Source of the DNA: Pseudomonas sp. JM0905a
Lineage (GTDB): Bacteria > Pseudomonadota > Gammaproteobacteria > Pseudomonadales > Pseudomonadaceae
DNA: 64,000 nucleotides
Assembly (NCBI RefSeq): GCF_014700075.1
Contig: NZ_JACXBU010000004.1
Span: 485,363-549,362, forward strand
Direction of reading: 5' to 3'
In this document: in pieces, positions 46,527-55,176 of the stretch
Layout of the letters: the number at the start of each line of letters is the position of its first letter
Numbering within the stretch: the stretch's first letter is position 1
Notes under the pieces: generated by a model
The model's database searches: none
Seen by the model: the letters and a program-made list of their open reading frames with translations, nothing else
What the model was told of the DNA's origin: nothing
Program-made: the position numbers and the translations under genes

Positions 46527-48257
46527 TCAGAAGATCGCTGGCTCTCCACTCGGAGGGCCGAAATCCGTCTCCAAGAAATCGAAGTCACAGCCTTTATCGG
46601 CCTGCAGAATGTGTTGCGCGAACATCCAACCGTAGCCACGACCGAATCGAGGCGCCGGCTCCGGAAGCGTTGCTCGGCGAGCAGCAAGCTCACCTTCATC
46701 GACCAGCAGATTGATGCTGCGATTTTCGACGTCGACCGAAATGAGGTCACCGTTACGAACTAGTGCGAGGGTCCCTCCCACGTACGATTCGGGTGCAACG
46801 TGGAGAATGCACGCACCGTAACTGGTCCCACTCATGCGGGCATCAGAGATGCGGACCATGTCCCGCACGCCCTGCTTCACTAGCTTGCCAGGAATCGGCA
46901 GCATGCCCCATTCGGGCATTCCCGGGCCGCCCTGAGGCCCTGCATTGCGCAGAATCAGAACGTGATCGGCGGTGACCTCAAAGTCATCCCGATCGATGAC
47001 CTCCTTCAGTGAGGGATAGTCGTCGAAAACAATGGCAGGTCCGGTGTGCTTGAGCAGTCTCGTCTCCATGGCGCAGGGCTTGATGACGCAGCCATCGGTG
47101 GCCAAGTTTCCTTTCAGGACGGCAAGTGCACCTTCCGCATAGATCGGATTACTCAACGGACGGATCACATCGTCCTTGTAGACCTCGGCAGAGGCTATGT
47201 TCTCGCCAATCGTTTTGCCGTTAGCGGTGAGTTCATTGCAGGACAGGAACTGCTGGATCACACGCATCAGTGCAGGCAGTCCCCCTGCATAGAAGAAGTC
47301 CTCCATCAGGTATTGGGTACCACTGGGACGGACGTTGGCGATGACTGGAACATGTCGGCTTACGGCATCAAGGTCATCCAGGGTCAATTGGTGGCCTGCA
47401 CGACGTGCCATCGCAATAAGATGAATCACAGCATTGGTCGAGCAGCCCATGGCCATCGCGACTGCAATCGCATTGTTGTATGCGCCGCGGGTCTGGATTC
47501 TGGAGGGTGTCAAGTCCTCCCACACCATCTCCACCGCGCGGCGGCCCGCTTCGGCACACATTCGGATGTGATTCACGTCAGCGGCGGGGATCGAGGATGC
47601 CCCTGGGAGCGTCATGCCTATGGCTTCAGCGATAGCGGTCATGGTCGAAGCTGTACCCATGGTCATGCAGTGACCATGGCTACGCGCGATCCCGCCTTCG
47701 ATATCTTGCCAATCGCTATCGCTGATGTTGCCGGCGCGGCGCTCGTCCCAGTACTTCCAGGCATCGGATCCCGAGCCCAGGATCTTGCCCTTCCAGTTCC
47801 CCCGAAGCATCGGCCCGGCCGGCACGTAAATCGCGGGTAAGCCTGCACTGGTGGCCCCCATCAAAAGACCAGGAGTGGTCTTGTCACACCCCCCCATGAG
47901 TACGACGCCATCAACCGGATGGGAGCGAATCAACTCCTCTGCGTCCATCGCCAGCATGTTGCGATAGAGCATCGTGGTGGGCTTGACGAAGTTCTCGGAT
48001 AACGAGAGAGCCGGCAGCTCAACAGGGAACCCCCCAGCCTGCAAGATGCCACGCTTTACATCTTCGACCCGGGTCTTGAAATGAGCGTGGCAGGGGTTGA
48101 TGTCCGACCAGGTGTTGAGAATTGCGATAACGGGTTTACCGGCCCAATCAGTAGGCGCGTACCCCATTTGCATGATTCGGGAGCGATGGCCAAACCCACG
48201 CAAATTGTCAGGGGCAAACCAGCGCGCACTTCTCAGATCTTCGGCTTTCTTTCTCAT
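46527..48257 (-). CDS. IlvD/Edd-family sugar-acid dehydratase (arabinonate dehydratase-like)
   Basis: A 576-residue iron-sulfur dehydratase. Cluster cysteines are in WSDINPCHAHF, VVLMGGCDKTTPG and HGHCMTMGTAST. The GRGYGWMFAQHI C-terminal segment and overall length match the pentonate/hexonate branch rather than branched-chain IlvD. It removes water from a 2,3-dihydroxy acid to give a 2-keto-3-deoxy acid. It is 21 bases downstream of the lactonase-like amidohydrolase, which would supply an aldonate. The substrate could be arabinonate, xylonate, galactonate or another acid. Confidence 0.92.
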   Translation of the reverse strand: MRKKAEDLRSARWFAPDNLRGFGHRSRIMQMGYAPTDWAGKPVIAILNTWSDINPCHAHFKTRVEDVKRGILQAGGFPVELPALSLSENFVKPTTMLYRNMLAMDAEELIRSHPVDGVVLMGGCDKTTPGLLMGATSAGLPAIYVPAGPMLRGNWKGKILGSGSDAWKYWDERRAGNISDSDWQDIEGGIARSHGHCMTMGTASTMTAIAEAIGMTLPGASSIPAADVNHIRMCAEAGRRAVEMVWEDLTPSRIQTRGAYNNAIAVAMAMGCSTNAVIHLIAMARRAGHQLTLDDLDAVSRHVPVIANVRPSGTQYLMEDFFYAGGLPALMRVIQQFLSCNELTANGKTIGENIASAEVYKDDVIRPLSNPIYAEGALAVLKGNLATDGCVIKPCAMETRLLKHTGPAIVFDDYPSLKEVIDRDDFEVTADHVLILRNAGPQGGPGMPEWGMLPIPGKLVKQGVRDMVRISDARMSGTSYGACILHVAPESYVGGTLALVRNGDLISVDVENRSINLLVDEGELAARRATLPEPAPRFGRGYGWMFAQHILQADKGCDFDFLETDFGPPSGEPAIF

Positions 48258-48278
48258 GATTGTTTTCCGGTTTGCGGG

Positions 48279-49208
48279 TCAGAGGCGCGTAGCAAAGCCG
48301 TAGAGCTTCGCGGGGTTGTCCACCATTACTGCAGTCAGCAGCGACTCGTCGCGGAGCCAGGAGGCCAGGCGTGTGACCCCCACCCCATCGTCAACTTCGC
48401 GGAACAAGGACACGGGACCGCGAGTAACGTCACCCAAGCCCCCCAACGGATGCGGCCAGTTGGAGCCCCAAAGCAGGCGCTCCGAATTGACAGAAGCCAG
48501 GCCTTTTACGAGTGGTTCTACGTTGTCTTGGGTAGGCTGCTCGGAAACCAGGTAAGGGGCAGAAATCTTCACGTAGCAATTACCGCCGGAGAGCAGACTC
48601 ACCACGGTCTTGAAGCCTTCATGCTTCACGCCCGCACTGGCATGCACTCCACCGAAATGGTCGAGAACTAAGGGAACGCTGAGCTGTTTCAGCTCCCCCC
48701 GCAGGGCTTGAATTACTTCGGTCGTGGCGAAGATTTGGATATGCCAGCCGAACTCTTCCGCCACGGTGTTCGCATGACGCAGAGCACTGATTGCTGCACT
48801 GGCATCGTTGCCGGCCGCTGCGAGGTTCAAGCGAATCCCGCTGATACCGCCCTTCTTCAGGCCATCGAGTTGATCCCGGGAAGTCGCCTGGTCGATTACC
48901 GCTACGCCACGAGCATTGGCACCAAAATGCGCGATTGCATCCAGCGTGCAGCGGTTATCGGAGCCGTAGACGCTGGGCTGAACGATGATCACCCGTTCCA
49001 ACCCAAGGACATCCTGATGGTGAGCGAGATCCTCAACTATGGCCGGCGCCGGCGTGTAGGGGCGCATGGGCGAGTAAGGGAAGCGGTCAGTAGGCCCAAA
49101 AACGTGGACGTGGCAATCACAAGCGCCTGCAGGAAGACGAACATCGGGCCTGCTATGCGCGACCCGCAATATGCTGGTGGCCGCGTTGGCGTTGGAGTTG
49201 TCAGTCAT
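48279..49208 (-). CDS. Amidohydrolase-2 family lactonase (LigI-like)
   Basis: About 309 residues from the ATG at 49208 (MTDNSNANA), with AGGAGG upstream. ACDCHVHVFGP is the metal-binding HxH strand, LVLDHFGG the second His strand, and LLWGSNWPHP the Asp/Trp strand, the pattern of 2-pyrone-4,6-dicarboxylate hydrolase and sugar-lactone hydrolases (COG3618). It should open a lactone to the hydroxy acid. It is directly downstream of a LigC-like dehydrogenase, whose homologue makes the LigI lactone substrate, and upstream of a sugar-acid dehydratase. No ring-cleavage enzyme is present, so a sugar-type lactone is more likely than a pyrone. Confidence 0.88.
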   Translation of the reverse strand: MTDNSNANAATSILRVAHSRPDVRLPAGACDCHVHVFGPTDRFPYSPMRPYTPAPAIVEDLAHHQDVLGLERVIIVQPSVYGSDNRCTLDAIAHFGANARGVAVIDQATSRDQLDGLKKGGISGIRLNLAAAGNDASAAISALRHANTVAEEFGWHIQIFATTEVIQALRGELKQLSVPLVLDHFGGVHASAGVKHEGFKTVVSLLSGGNCYVKISAPYLVSEQPTQDNVEPLVKGLASVNSERLLWGSNWPHPLGGLGDVTRGPVSLFREVDDGVGVTRLASWLRDESLLTAVMVDNPAKLYGFATRL

Positions 49209-49248
49209 TCTTGTTGTCCTCCTAATCTGCTGAACGGCGGGAATGTCG

Positions 49249-50205
49249 CTATCGCTGGTGAGTTTGTTCGATCTGGTGAAGCACACGCATGGCCGGAAGT
49301 ACGGAGCGCGCACTCACCAGCGGCTCACCACCAGTGCGAACTGCGTCAACGAAGTCGCGCGCAACCTGATCGTTGTTGGCTTTTTCGGAGTCGACTTCCA
49401 GCTCGTCCACGCCCTGCTTCAACGTGCCGCGAAGGATGTCCAGGCGGTAGGAGTCTCGGTCGGTGATGACGAAGATGTCGAAGATGCGATCCGCGGAGTT
49501 GTAGGAGCCGGTGCAGATGATCGACTGCCGTTGCTTGGTCTCGATCAGTGCCGCAACTTCCATAGGAATACCGGTGTGATCATCGGCAGCCGGCATGACG
49601 GAGTGGACGGTAAGGATGTCTGCCTCGGCGGCGAATGGATCGCCCTTTCCGGTTAACCACAGAGCCACATCAACCAGATGTGCGCCGTGGTGCCATAGCA
49701 GGTTGTCGGTCCAGCAACGCTTGAGCCCCGTGGAACCAATGTTCTCCCGGCGATGCAGGAACAGCCGTGACTGAATCTGGAGCACGTGCTCTTTGCCACT
49801 GCGCAGACGCTCGATCAGGTGGCGGTGCTCGCGCCGGAACCGCATCGGGTGAACCACACCGACCTTTAGCCCCAACCGTTCGCCTGTCGCGACGATCCTT
49901 TCGCAATCCGCGAGGGTTAGCGCCAGGGGAATTTCAACCAGTACATGCTTGCCGTGCTCCAACGCTGCCAGCGCCATCTCGGCGTGGGTCTGGCTCGGTC
50001 CGGCGATGATGACGATATCGATCTCGGGAGATTTGAGCGCCTCTCGATAGTCCACGCACCAGTGCAAATAGCCATAGTCCATGGCAAATGCTTCGGTCGC
50101 ATCGGCCTCACGCCCGACCAGGGTATGCAGCACGCAGTCGGCATCTCGCAGGCTCTGGGAATGCCAAGTACCCATCATGCCGTGGCCGATCATGCAAATA
50201 TTCAT
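49249..50205 (-). CDS. Gfo/Idh/MocA-family dehydrogenase (LigC-like)
   Basis: About 318 residues from the ATG at 50205 (MNICMIGHG) with GGAG upstream. The Rossmann motif is GHGMMGTWH and the catalytic-type Lys lies in GKHVLVEIPLA, where VEIP replaces the common EKP. RCWTDNLLWHHGAHLVDV closely resembles 4-carboxy-2-hydroxymuconate-6-semialdehyde dehydrogenase LigC, which oxidises a cyclic hemiacetal to a lactone. The neighbouring lactonase fits that chemistry. The actual substrate is unknown. Confidence 0.87.
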   Translation of the reverse strand: MNICMIGHGMMGTWHSQSLRDADCVLHTLVGREADATEAFAMDYGYLHWCVDYREALKSPEIDIVIIAGPSQTHAEMALAALEHGKHVLVEIPLALTLADCERIVATGERLGLKVGVVHPMRFRREHRHLIERLRSGKEHVLQIQSRLFLHRRENIGSTGLKRCWTDNLLWHHGAHLVDVALWLTGKGDPFAAEADILTVHSVMPAADDHTGIPMEVAALIETKQRQSIICTGSYNSADRIFDIFVITDRDSYRLDILRGTLKQGVDELEVDSEKANNDQVARDFVDAVRTGGEPLVSARSVLPAMRVLHQIEQTHQR

Positions 50206-50265
50206 GCTCTCTCCTCGATGCACCGGCGGATGGGAAACCGCATGGCTTCCCATCCACGCAGCTAA

Positions 50266-51624
50266 TCACGCCTTGCCAGCAGTCACTGCAGCCATGGTGT
50301 CTGCGAACGTTTCGAGCAGTTGGTCCGCATGCGCTTTCTGGAAGCACAGCAGCGGGCGGATCTTCAGAGAGTTCTCGTGAGGACCGGTGGTGCTGATCAG
50401 AACCTTGCGCTCGCGTAGCCCACCAACGACTTTGGTGGTCAGGTCCTGATCCGGAGCCTTGGATTGAGGATCGGTGACGAACTCGACGGCAAAATACAGA
50501 CCCGCACCGCGCACATCTCCGATGGACGGGTACTGCTTCGCGATCGACTTGAAGCCGTCCAGCAGGTAGTTGCCGACCTGATGGCAGTTCTCCTGCAGTC
50601 CCTCGTCGCGGATGACATCGAGAACGGCCTGTGCCGCAGAGATGCAAACGGCATTGCCACCAAAGGTGTTGAAGTAGCGAACCTTCGGCCCGAAGTCGGC
50701 CAGCAATTGAGGCTTCGCAGCAACGCCCGCGATCGGCAGGCCATTCCCCATCGGTTTGCCCATCACCACGATGTCGGGCTGGATACCGTGACGCTGATAG
50801 CCCCAGAAGTTGCGACCGGTACGCGCGAATCCCGGCTGAACCTCGTCGGCGATATACACCCCGCCATGCTTGTGGACCACTTCAATAGCTTTCTGCAGGA
50901 AGCCTGTCGGGTCGGGCAGAAGACCATCGGTGGAGAAAATGCTATCGGCGATGAAACCGGCGAACTTGATGCCATGACGCTGCATATCGGCAACAGCGGC
51001 CTCAATGTCAGCCGCTAGACGCTCGCCCAGGTCGAGACCCGGCTCAGCGTGATAGGCATAAGGAGCGCGAACGGTTCGGACATGCTGATCCACCGGGACG
51101 TACTTGCCCATGGTGGTCGAAATGGCTGCCACGGTGGTGGTGATACCGTGGTAGGCGTAATCGGTCACGATGATCCCGGTGCCGCCGGTGTTGAACTTGG
51201 CGATCCGCAGGGCGAGGTCTACGGCCTCGGAACCGGTGCAGGTGTACATGACATTGCCGATCCCACCGCCAAAGGTTTCCACCAGTTGCTCGGTGTAATT
51301 GAGGATCTTCTCGTCCATGTAGCGGGTGTGCGTGTTGAGCGTGGCCAACTGCTTCGATACCGCTTCAACTACACGCGGATGGCAGTGACCAACGGACGGC
51401 ACGTTGTTGTAGCAGTCCAGGTACTGCTCGCCGTTCGGGCCGTACATGTACACGCCTTCGGCGCGCACGAACTCCACCGGATGCTGGTACATCAGTTTGT
51501 AGGACGGTCCCAACAGACGCTGGCGGCGCTCGACCACGGCTTGCTCATGAGGGGTCAGGGTCGGAAGAAGAGCCAGGTCGAACCCGTTCTGCATGCCAGC
51601 TGTGGGAGAAAATTGTTCGGACAT
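50266..51624 (-). CDS. Class III PLP enzyme resembling amino-alcohol phosphate phospho-lyases
   Basis: About 452 residues, fold type I. PLP lysine lies in DIVVMGKPMGNGLP, and YIADEVQPGFARTG carries the PLP-ring Asp. The N-terminal LLGPSYKLMYQHPVEFVRAE and YLDCYNNVPSVGHCHPRV segments resemble ethanolamine-phosphate and phosphohydroxylysine phospho-lyases (AGXT2L type) more than ordinary omega-transaminases. Those enzymes eliminate phosphate and ammonia from a vicinal amino-phosphate to give an aldehyde. The next gene upstream is an APH-type kinase, the partner found with such lyases. The ATG at 51624 has GGAGG upstream. Simple transamination remains possible. Confidence 0.87.
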   Translation of the reverse strand: MSEQFSPTAGMQNGFDLALLPTLTPHEQAVVERRQRLLGPSYKLMYQHPVEFVRAEGVYMYGPNGEQYLDCYNNVPSVGHCHPRVVEAVSKQLATLNTHTRYMDEKILNYTEQLVETFGGGIGNVMYTCTGSEAVDLALRIAKFNTGGTGIIVTDYAYHGITTTVAAISTTMGKYVPVDQHVRTVRAPYAYHAEPGLDLGERLAADIEAAVADMQRHGIKFAGFIADSIFSTDGLLPDPTGFLQKAIEVVHKHGGVYIADEVQPGFARTGRNFWGYQRHGIQPDIVVMGKPMGNGLPIAGVAAKPQLLADFGPKVRYFNTFGGNAVCISAAQAVLDVIRDEGLQENCHQVGNYLLDGFKSIAKQYPSIGDVRGAGLYFAVEFVTDPQSKAPDQDLTTKVVGGLRERKVLISTTGPHENSLKIRPLLCFQKAHADQLLETFADTMAAVTAGKA

Positions 51625-51700
51625 CTCAACCTCCAAAAACTGATTGTTGTGCGGCCGTTCCGGCCACGGTTTGTTTCGGATATGGCGTTGTCAGCTCGGC

Positions 51701-52780
51701 TCAGAGTCGCCATTCGATCGTCGAGCCGGAGGGACGGACCGCCCCAAACAAGCGTTCCTCAACCTCTGCTCGACTCATTGAGCGCAATTGCTCGAATTGC
51801 ATCCAGGAGCGCTGGGTGTTGCGCAGGATGTATTCCCTGTTCTCGGGGAAGCGGCTTGCACGCCACTCGGTGAGGGTCAGACGGAGCACCATCCGCACCA
51901 TCAGCAGGTCATAGAAAACGTCCAGTTCTTCGGCGGTGAGCGGCGTTACCGACTGGTAGCCCTCAAGGAAGGCTCGGGGGGCATCCAGCAACGAATCGGA
52001 CTCACCAAGCGCGTAAGCAGCTGCGACCACCACATCGTTGACCAACGGGGTGCGGACCATGTCGCCGAAGTCCAGGATCGCAGCGATCTGATCAGGATCG
52101 TTGGGCTGCACCAGGGCGTTGTCGGAATTCAGGTCGTTGTGAACCACTTGCTTGCGCATATGGCTGAACAGCGGCTTCACCTCTTGAACGAAGGTGTCCA
52201 GGTACTCCTCCATCCAGGACCGACGCTTGGGGTCGAACACGTCGAACATCTCCCGCAGCCCCTCCGCATTCTGGATGTCCCAGAGCAGGACATGATCTGC
52301 AGCGGGGTGATCGAAGTCTTTTAGGGCGACGCCGAGGCGGGCTAGCTCGATGCCAAGGTTTCGCTGCTGATTCAGCGTGACCGGCGCATAGCGGAGCAGC
52401 GTGCCTTCCATGTAAGTCACCATGCGCACGGTCCGGGACTGACCGTCGAACACAAGGTTGAGCTCGGTCTCACCGGTGAGCGCTCGCACTACACGCTGGA
52501 CATGGATGCCTGGATCGCGCTTCTCAACATGCAGAAGGGCTTCGGCCTGGAAGTTACTCAGCAGGCGGTCCTCTGCCGGGTGCGCAATCTTCAACACGTA
52601 ACCGCCTTCTGCACACCGCAGATGGAAATTGTGGTCGCGCTCACTGATCAAGCGCTTAACGCTTACGGCGCTCACCCCGAAGAAGTCGGACGCAATCTGA
52701 CGCGCTTCCTCCGAGCTGATGTCTCCAGCCTCCGTGGTCAGGCTTGCGTTGAAGTCGCTCGGCTTGTGCAGGTCGCTCAT
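51701..52780 (-). CDS. APH-fold small-molecule kinase (hydroxylysine-kinase-like)
   Basis: A 359-residue phosphotransferase of the APH/choline-kinase family. The catalytic loop is QVVHNDLNSDNALV with the Brenner Asp and Asn, and the metal-binding strand is AAILDFGDMVRTP. Its place before a phospho-lyase-like PLP enzyme mirrors the hydroxylysine or ethanolamine phosphorylation-elimination pairs. It probably phosphorylates a hydroxyl next to an amine. It heads the unit kinase - lyase - dehydrogenase - lactonase - dehydratase, under operator d. It is unlikely to be a resistance gene in this context. Confidence 0.88.
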   Translation of the reverse strand: MSDLHKPSDFNASLTTEAGDISSEEARQIASDFFGVSAVSVKRLISERDHNFHLRCAEGGYVLKIAHPAEDRLLSNFQAEALLHVEKRDPGIHVQRVVRALTGETELNLVFDGQSRTVRMVTYMEGTLLRYAPVTLNQQRNLGIELARLGVALKDFDHPAADHVLLWDIQNAEGLREMFDVFDPKRRSWMEEYLDTFVQEVKPLFSHMRKQVVHNDLNSDNALVQPNDPDQIAAILDFGDMVRTPLVNDVVVAAAYALGESDSLLDAPRAFLEGYQSVTPLTAEELDVFYDLLMVRMVLRLTLTEWRASRFPENREYILRNTQRSWMQFEQLRSMSRAEVEERLFGAVRPSGSTIEWRL

Positions 52781-52805
52781 GTGGGAGGCCTCAAAATCTA
52801 TGAAA

Positions 52806-52821
52806 TACTAATATATTAGTT
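52806..52821. promoter_or_regulatory. GntR operator copy d
   Basis: TACTAATATATTAGTT matches the palindrome at 15 of 16 positions. It lies between the second GntR stop and the kinase start, 26 bases upstream of the kinase ATG. Confidence 0.8.
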
Positions 52822-52841
52822 TGCTGACAAAAACAAGCACT

Positions 52842-53591
52842 TCAGCGGATTCGCGAACTCAGCTGCCTCACAGACTGGATCTCATCGCTGGTCAAGCCTT
52901 CGATCAGGAGTCCTCGCTGCTCACAGACTTTCTCGAGTGATTCGAAAATGCTGTCCATGTGCTGGGACATCAGGGATTCGGCACGACGCTCATCGCGATC
53001 CTGGATTGCCGCATAGACTTCTCGATGCTCCGCAATCACCTCATCGAAGTGCTGCTGTATCGGGAACGCCAGGCGCCTGACGCGATCCAGTTGCCCCATT
53101 GCACTGTGCATCACGTGCCACAGGTGCGAGTAACCAGCGCAGTCGCAAATCAATCGGTGGAACGCTTCGTCGAGGGCATAGAACTCGCCGCACTCCTTTC
53201 GCTCCAGCGCTTTGGTCTTGCGCAAAAAGAGCGTCTCGAACTCGTCCTCGAAGCGAGGCTTGAAGAAGCGGGCCGCCAGGCGAACGCAGCGCAGTTCAAT
53301 CGTTTCGCGAACGAGTTGGCCTTCCAACACATCCCGCAAGCGAATCGTACTGACGTATGTCCCTGCATTCGGCCGGACGATCAGCATCTGCTCATTGACC
53401 AGTCGCAGTACCGCTTCACGAACCGGTGTACGAGAGACGCCCAATTCATCACTGATCTCTTTCTCGCTGAGCACGTCACCTGGGGAAAGCTCGAGGCCAA
53501 CGATCGCCGCTCGCAGCAACTGGTACACCTGCGCAGCCTTCGGCAGCCCTTGATCGATCATGCTTTCGCTGAAGACTCCACGCATACCCAC
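52842..53591 (-). CDS. GntR-family FCD regulator, second paralogue of the catabolic regulon
   Basis: About 249 residues, GTG at 53591 or ATG at 53585. The winged helix is LSPGDVLSEKEISDELGVSR followed by TPVREAVLRLVNEQM; FCD features are EFYALDEAFHRLICDCAGYS and RRAESLMSQHMDS. It is similar throughout to the GntR at 44.8 kb. It ends the transporter unit, 34 bases after the ATPase gene, and just precedes operator d. Together the two paralogues probably bind the same palindromes and respond to pathway acids or amines, possibly with different ligands. Confidence 0.9.
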   Translation of the reverse strand: MGMRGVFSESMIDQGLPKAAQVYQLLRAAIVGLELSPGDVLSEKEISDELGVSRTPVREAVLRLVNEQMLIVRPNAGTYVSTIRLRDVLEGQLVRETIELRCVRLAARFFKPRFEDEFETLFLRKTKALERKECGEFYALDEAFHRLICDCAGYSHLWHVMHSAMGQLDRVRRLAFPIQQHFDEVIAEHREVYAAIQDRDERRAESLMSQHMDSIFESLEKVCEQRGLLIEGLTSDEIQSVRQLSSRIR

Positions 53592-53625
53592 GCCCTACGC
53601 TAAACGCTGTCTCAGAAGCACTTAA

Positions 53626-54480
53626 TCAATGCAGGATCTGGCTGAGAAACTGCTTCGCCCGTTCGCTTTTGGGTGCCCGGAAGAACTCTTCAGGGGCTGC
53701 TTGCTCGACGATCTGCCCACGATCCATGAAGATCACTCGATCCGCCGCCTGGCGGGCGAAGCCCATTTCATGAGTGACGCAAAGGAGCGTGATGCCGCTT
53801 TCGGCCAGACCCAGGACCACATCCAGTACTTCCTTGACCATTTCCGGGTCCAGAGCGGAAGTCGGTTCATCCAGGAGCATGATCTGCGGGTTCATACACA
53901 GTGCGCGGGCAATCGCTACGCGCTGCTGCTGGCCACCTGAGAGTTGGCTCGGGTAATGGTTGGCCTTGTTGGCCATCCCAACGCGCTCCAGAAGCGCCTG
54001 GGCTTGTTCCTTGGCTTGCGCCTTGGTCTTCTTCAGCACCCGCATGGGAGCTAGCATGCAGTTCTCCAACGAGGTGAGATGGGGGAACAGGTGGAAGCCC
54101 TGGAACACCATGCCAGTCTCTTTGCGAACTGTGTCGACGCCGCTGCCATCCAAGCCCATCTCGGTTCCGTTCACGATGAGCTGGCCCTCCTGGTAAGCCT
54201 CCAGGCCATTGATGCAGCGAATCAGGGTGGACTTGCCGCTGCCAGAAGGACCGCACACTACGATGCGTTCACCCTTGCGTACTTCGAGGTCAATGCCGTC
54301 CAGTACCGCAAAGTCTGCGTACCATTTTTTCAGGCCGCGCATGACTACCACGGGGCGGTCGGTGGAGGGTTTACTCACGGGGGTCATGGTGATGAGCTCG
54401 GATTGCTCTTCTGCGCCCATGGTTCGCTCCTCCAATTCGCTTTGTACTTGGTTGTCGTTGATGGGGAAGGAATGAATCAT
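53626..54480 (-). CDS. ABC transporter ATPase, polar amino acid (HisP/GlnQ) type
   Basis: About 284 residues with Walker A GPSGSGKS, signature [15 protein letters not shown] and Walker [13 protein letters not shown], all typical of polar amino-acid importers. An extra N-terminal stretch of about 40 residues precedes the core and the true start is uncertain; the ATG at 54480 (MIHSFPIND) lies 10 bases after the permease stop. It energises import through the two permeases upstream in the same unit. Confidence 0.93.
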   Translation of the reverse strand: MIHSFPINDNQVQSELEERTMGAEEQSELITMTPVSKPSTDRPVVVMRGLKKWYADFAVLDGIDLEVRKGERIVVCGPSGSGKSTLIRCINGLEAYQEGQLIVNGTEMGLDGSGVDTVRKETGMVFQGFHLFPHLTSLENCMLAPMRVLKKTKAQAKEQAQALLERVGMANKANHYPSQLSGGQQQRVAIARALCMNPQIMLLDEPTSALDPEMVKEVLDVVLGLAESGITLLCVTHEMGFARQAADRVIFMDRGQIVEQAAPEEFFRAPKSERAKQFLSQILH

Positions 54481-54490
54481 TTCTCTACCC

Positions 54491-55174
54491 TCAGTGGGTG
54501 ATGTGTCGGGTAAGGCGAGCACTGAGCCAGCCGCAGAAGCGCCGGATCGACTCCACCATGGTCAGGTAGAGCACTGCTGCCCACAGATAAACTTGGAAGT
54601 CGAACGAGCGGGAAAACGCCAGACTCGTCATGCCCATCAGTTCAGGCACCGCGATGACGCTCGCGATGGCGGACGACTTGAGCATCAGGATCAACTCGTT
54701 GCTTAACGGTCGCAGTGCAACGACGAAGGCCTGGGGCGCGATGACATCTTTCAGGCCGGCCAATTTCGACATGCCCAGCGCATGGATCACTTCCCACTGG
54801 CCCTTTGGAACAGCCTGCACGGCACCACGCCAGATTTCCGCCTGGTAAGCAGCGGTGTTCAGGGTGAAGGTCAGCACGGTGCACCAATAGGCATCACGGA
54901 AGAACCACCACACCCCCAGCTCTTGCAGTTCTGGCCGCAGCTGACCGGCGCCGTAGTAGACGAGGAAGGTCTGCGCGAGCAGCGGAGTTCCTCTGAACAG
55001 GTAGGTGTAGCCGTAAGCCAGCCGGCGCAACCAATTGTTTGGGCTCATACGGGCGGCGGCGATTGGTAGGGCCAGTACTGCGCCCATGGCCACGGACAGC
55101 AGCACAATTTTCAGCGTCATTCCAAGGCCTGCCAGCATCCGCGGGCCATAGGTGGATAGAAGCTCCAGGTCCAT
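54491..55174 (-). CDS. ABC transporter permease, HisM-like
   Basis: A 227-residue inner-membrane permease with about five helices. The first helix [35 protein letters not shown] and [20 protein letters not shown], which is the EAA loop, are typical of the HisMQ family. It starts two bases after the HisQ-like gene's stop and pairs with it. Confidence 0.92.
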   Translation of the reverse strand: MDLELLSTYGPRMLAGLGMTLKIVLLSVAMGAVLALPIAAARMSPNNWLRRLAYGYTYLFRGTPLLAQTFLVYYGAGQLRPELQELGVWWFFRDAYWCTVLTFTLNTAAYQAEIWRGAVQAVPKGQWEVIHALGMSKLAGLKDVIAPQAFVVALRPLSNELILMLKSSAIASVIAVPELMGMTSLAFSRSFDFQVYLWAAVLYLTMVESIRRFCGWLSARLTRHITH

Positions 55175-55176
55175 GA

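Noticed and set aside
48279..50205. A 2-pyrone-4,6-dicarboxylate (protocatechuate 4,5-cleavage) pathway
   Set aside because: Only LigC-like and LigI-like proteins are present. No ring-cleavage dioxygenase, aromatic transporter or later enzyme is in the window, and the neighbours handle sugar acids and amines.
51701..52780. Aminoglycoside resistance phosphotransferase
   Set aside because: The APH fold is shared by many metabolic kinases. The gene heads a catabolic operon beside a phospho-lyase-like enzyme and shows no resistance-cassette context.
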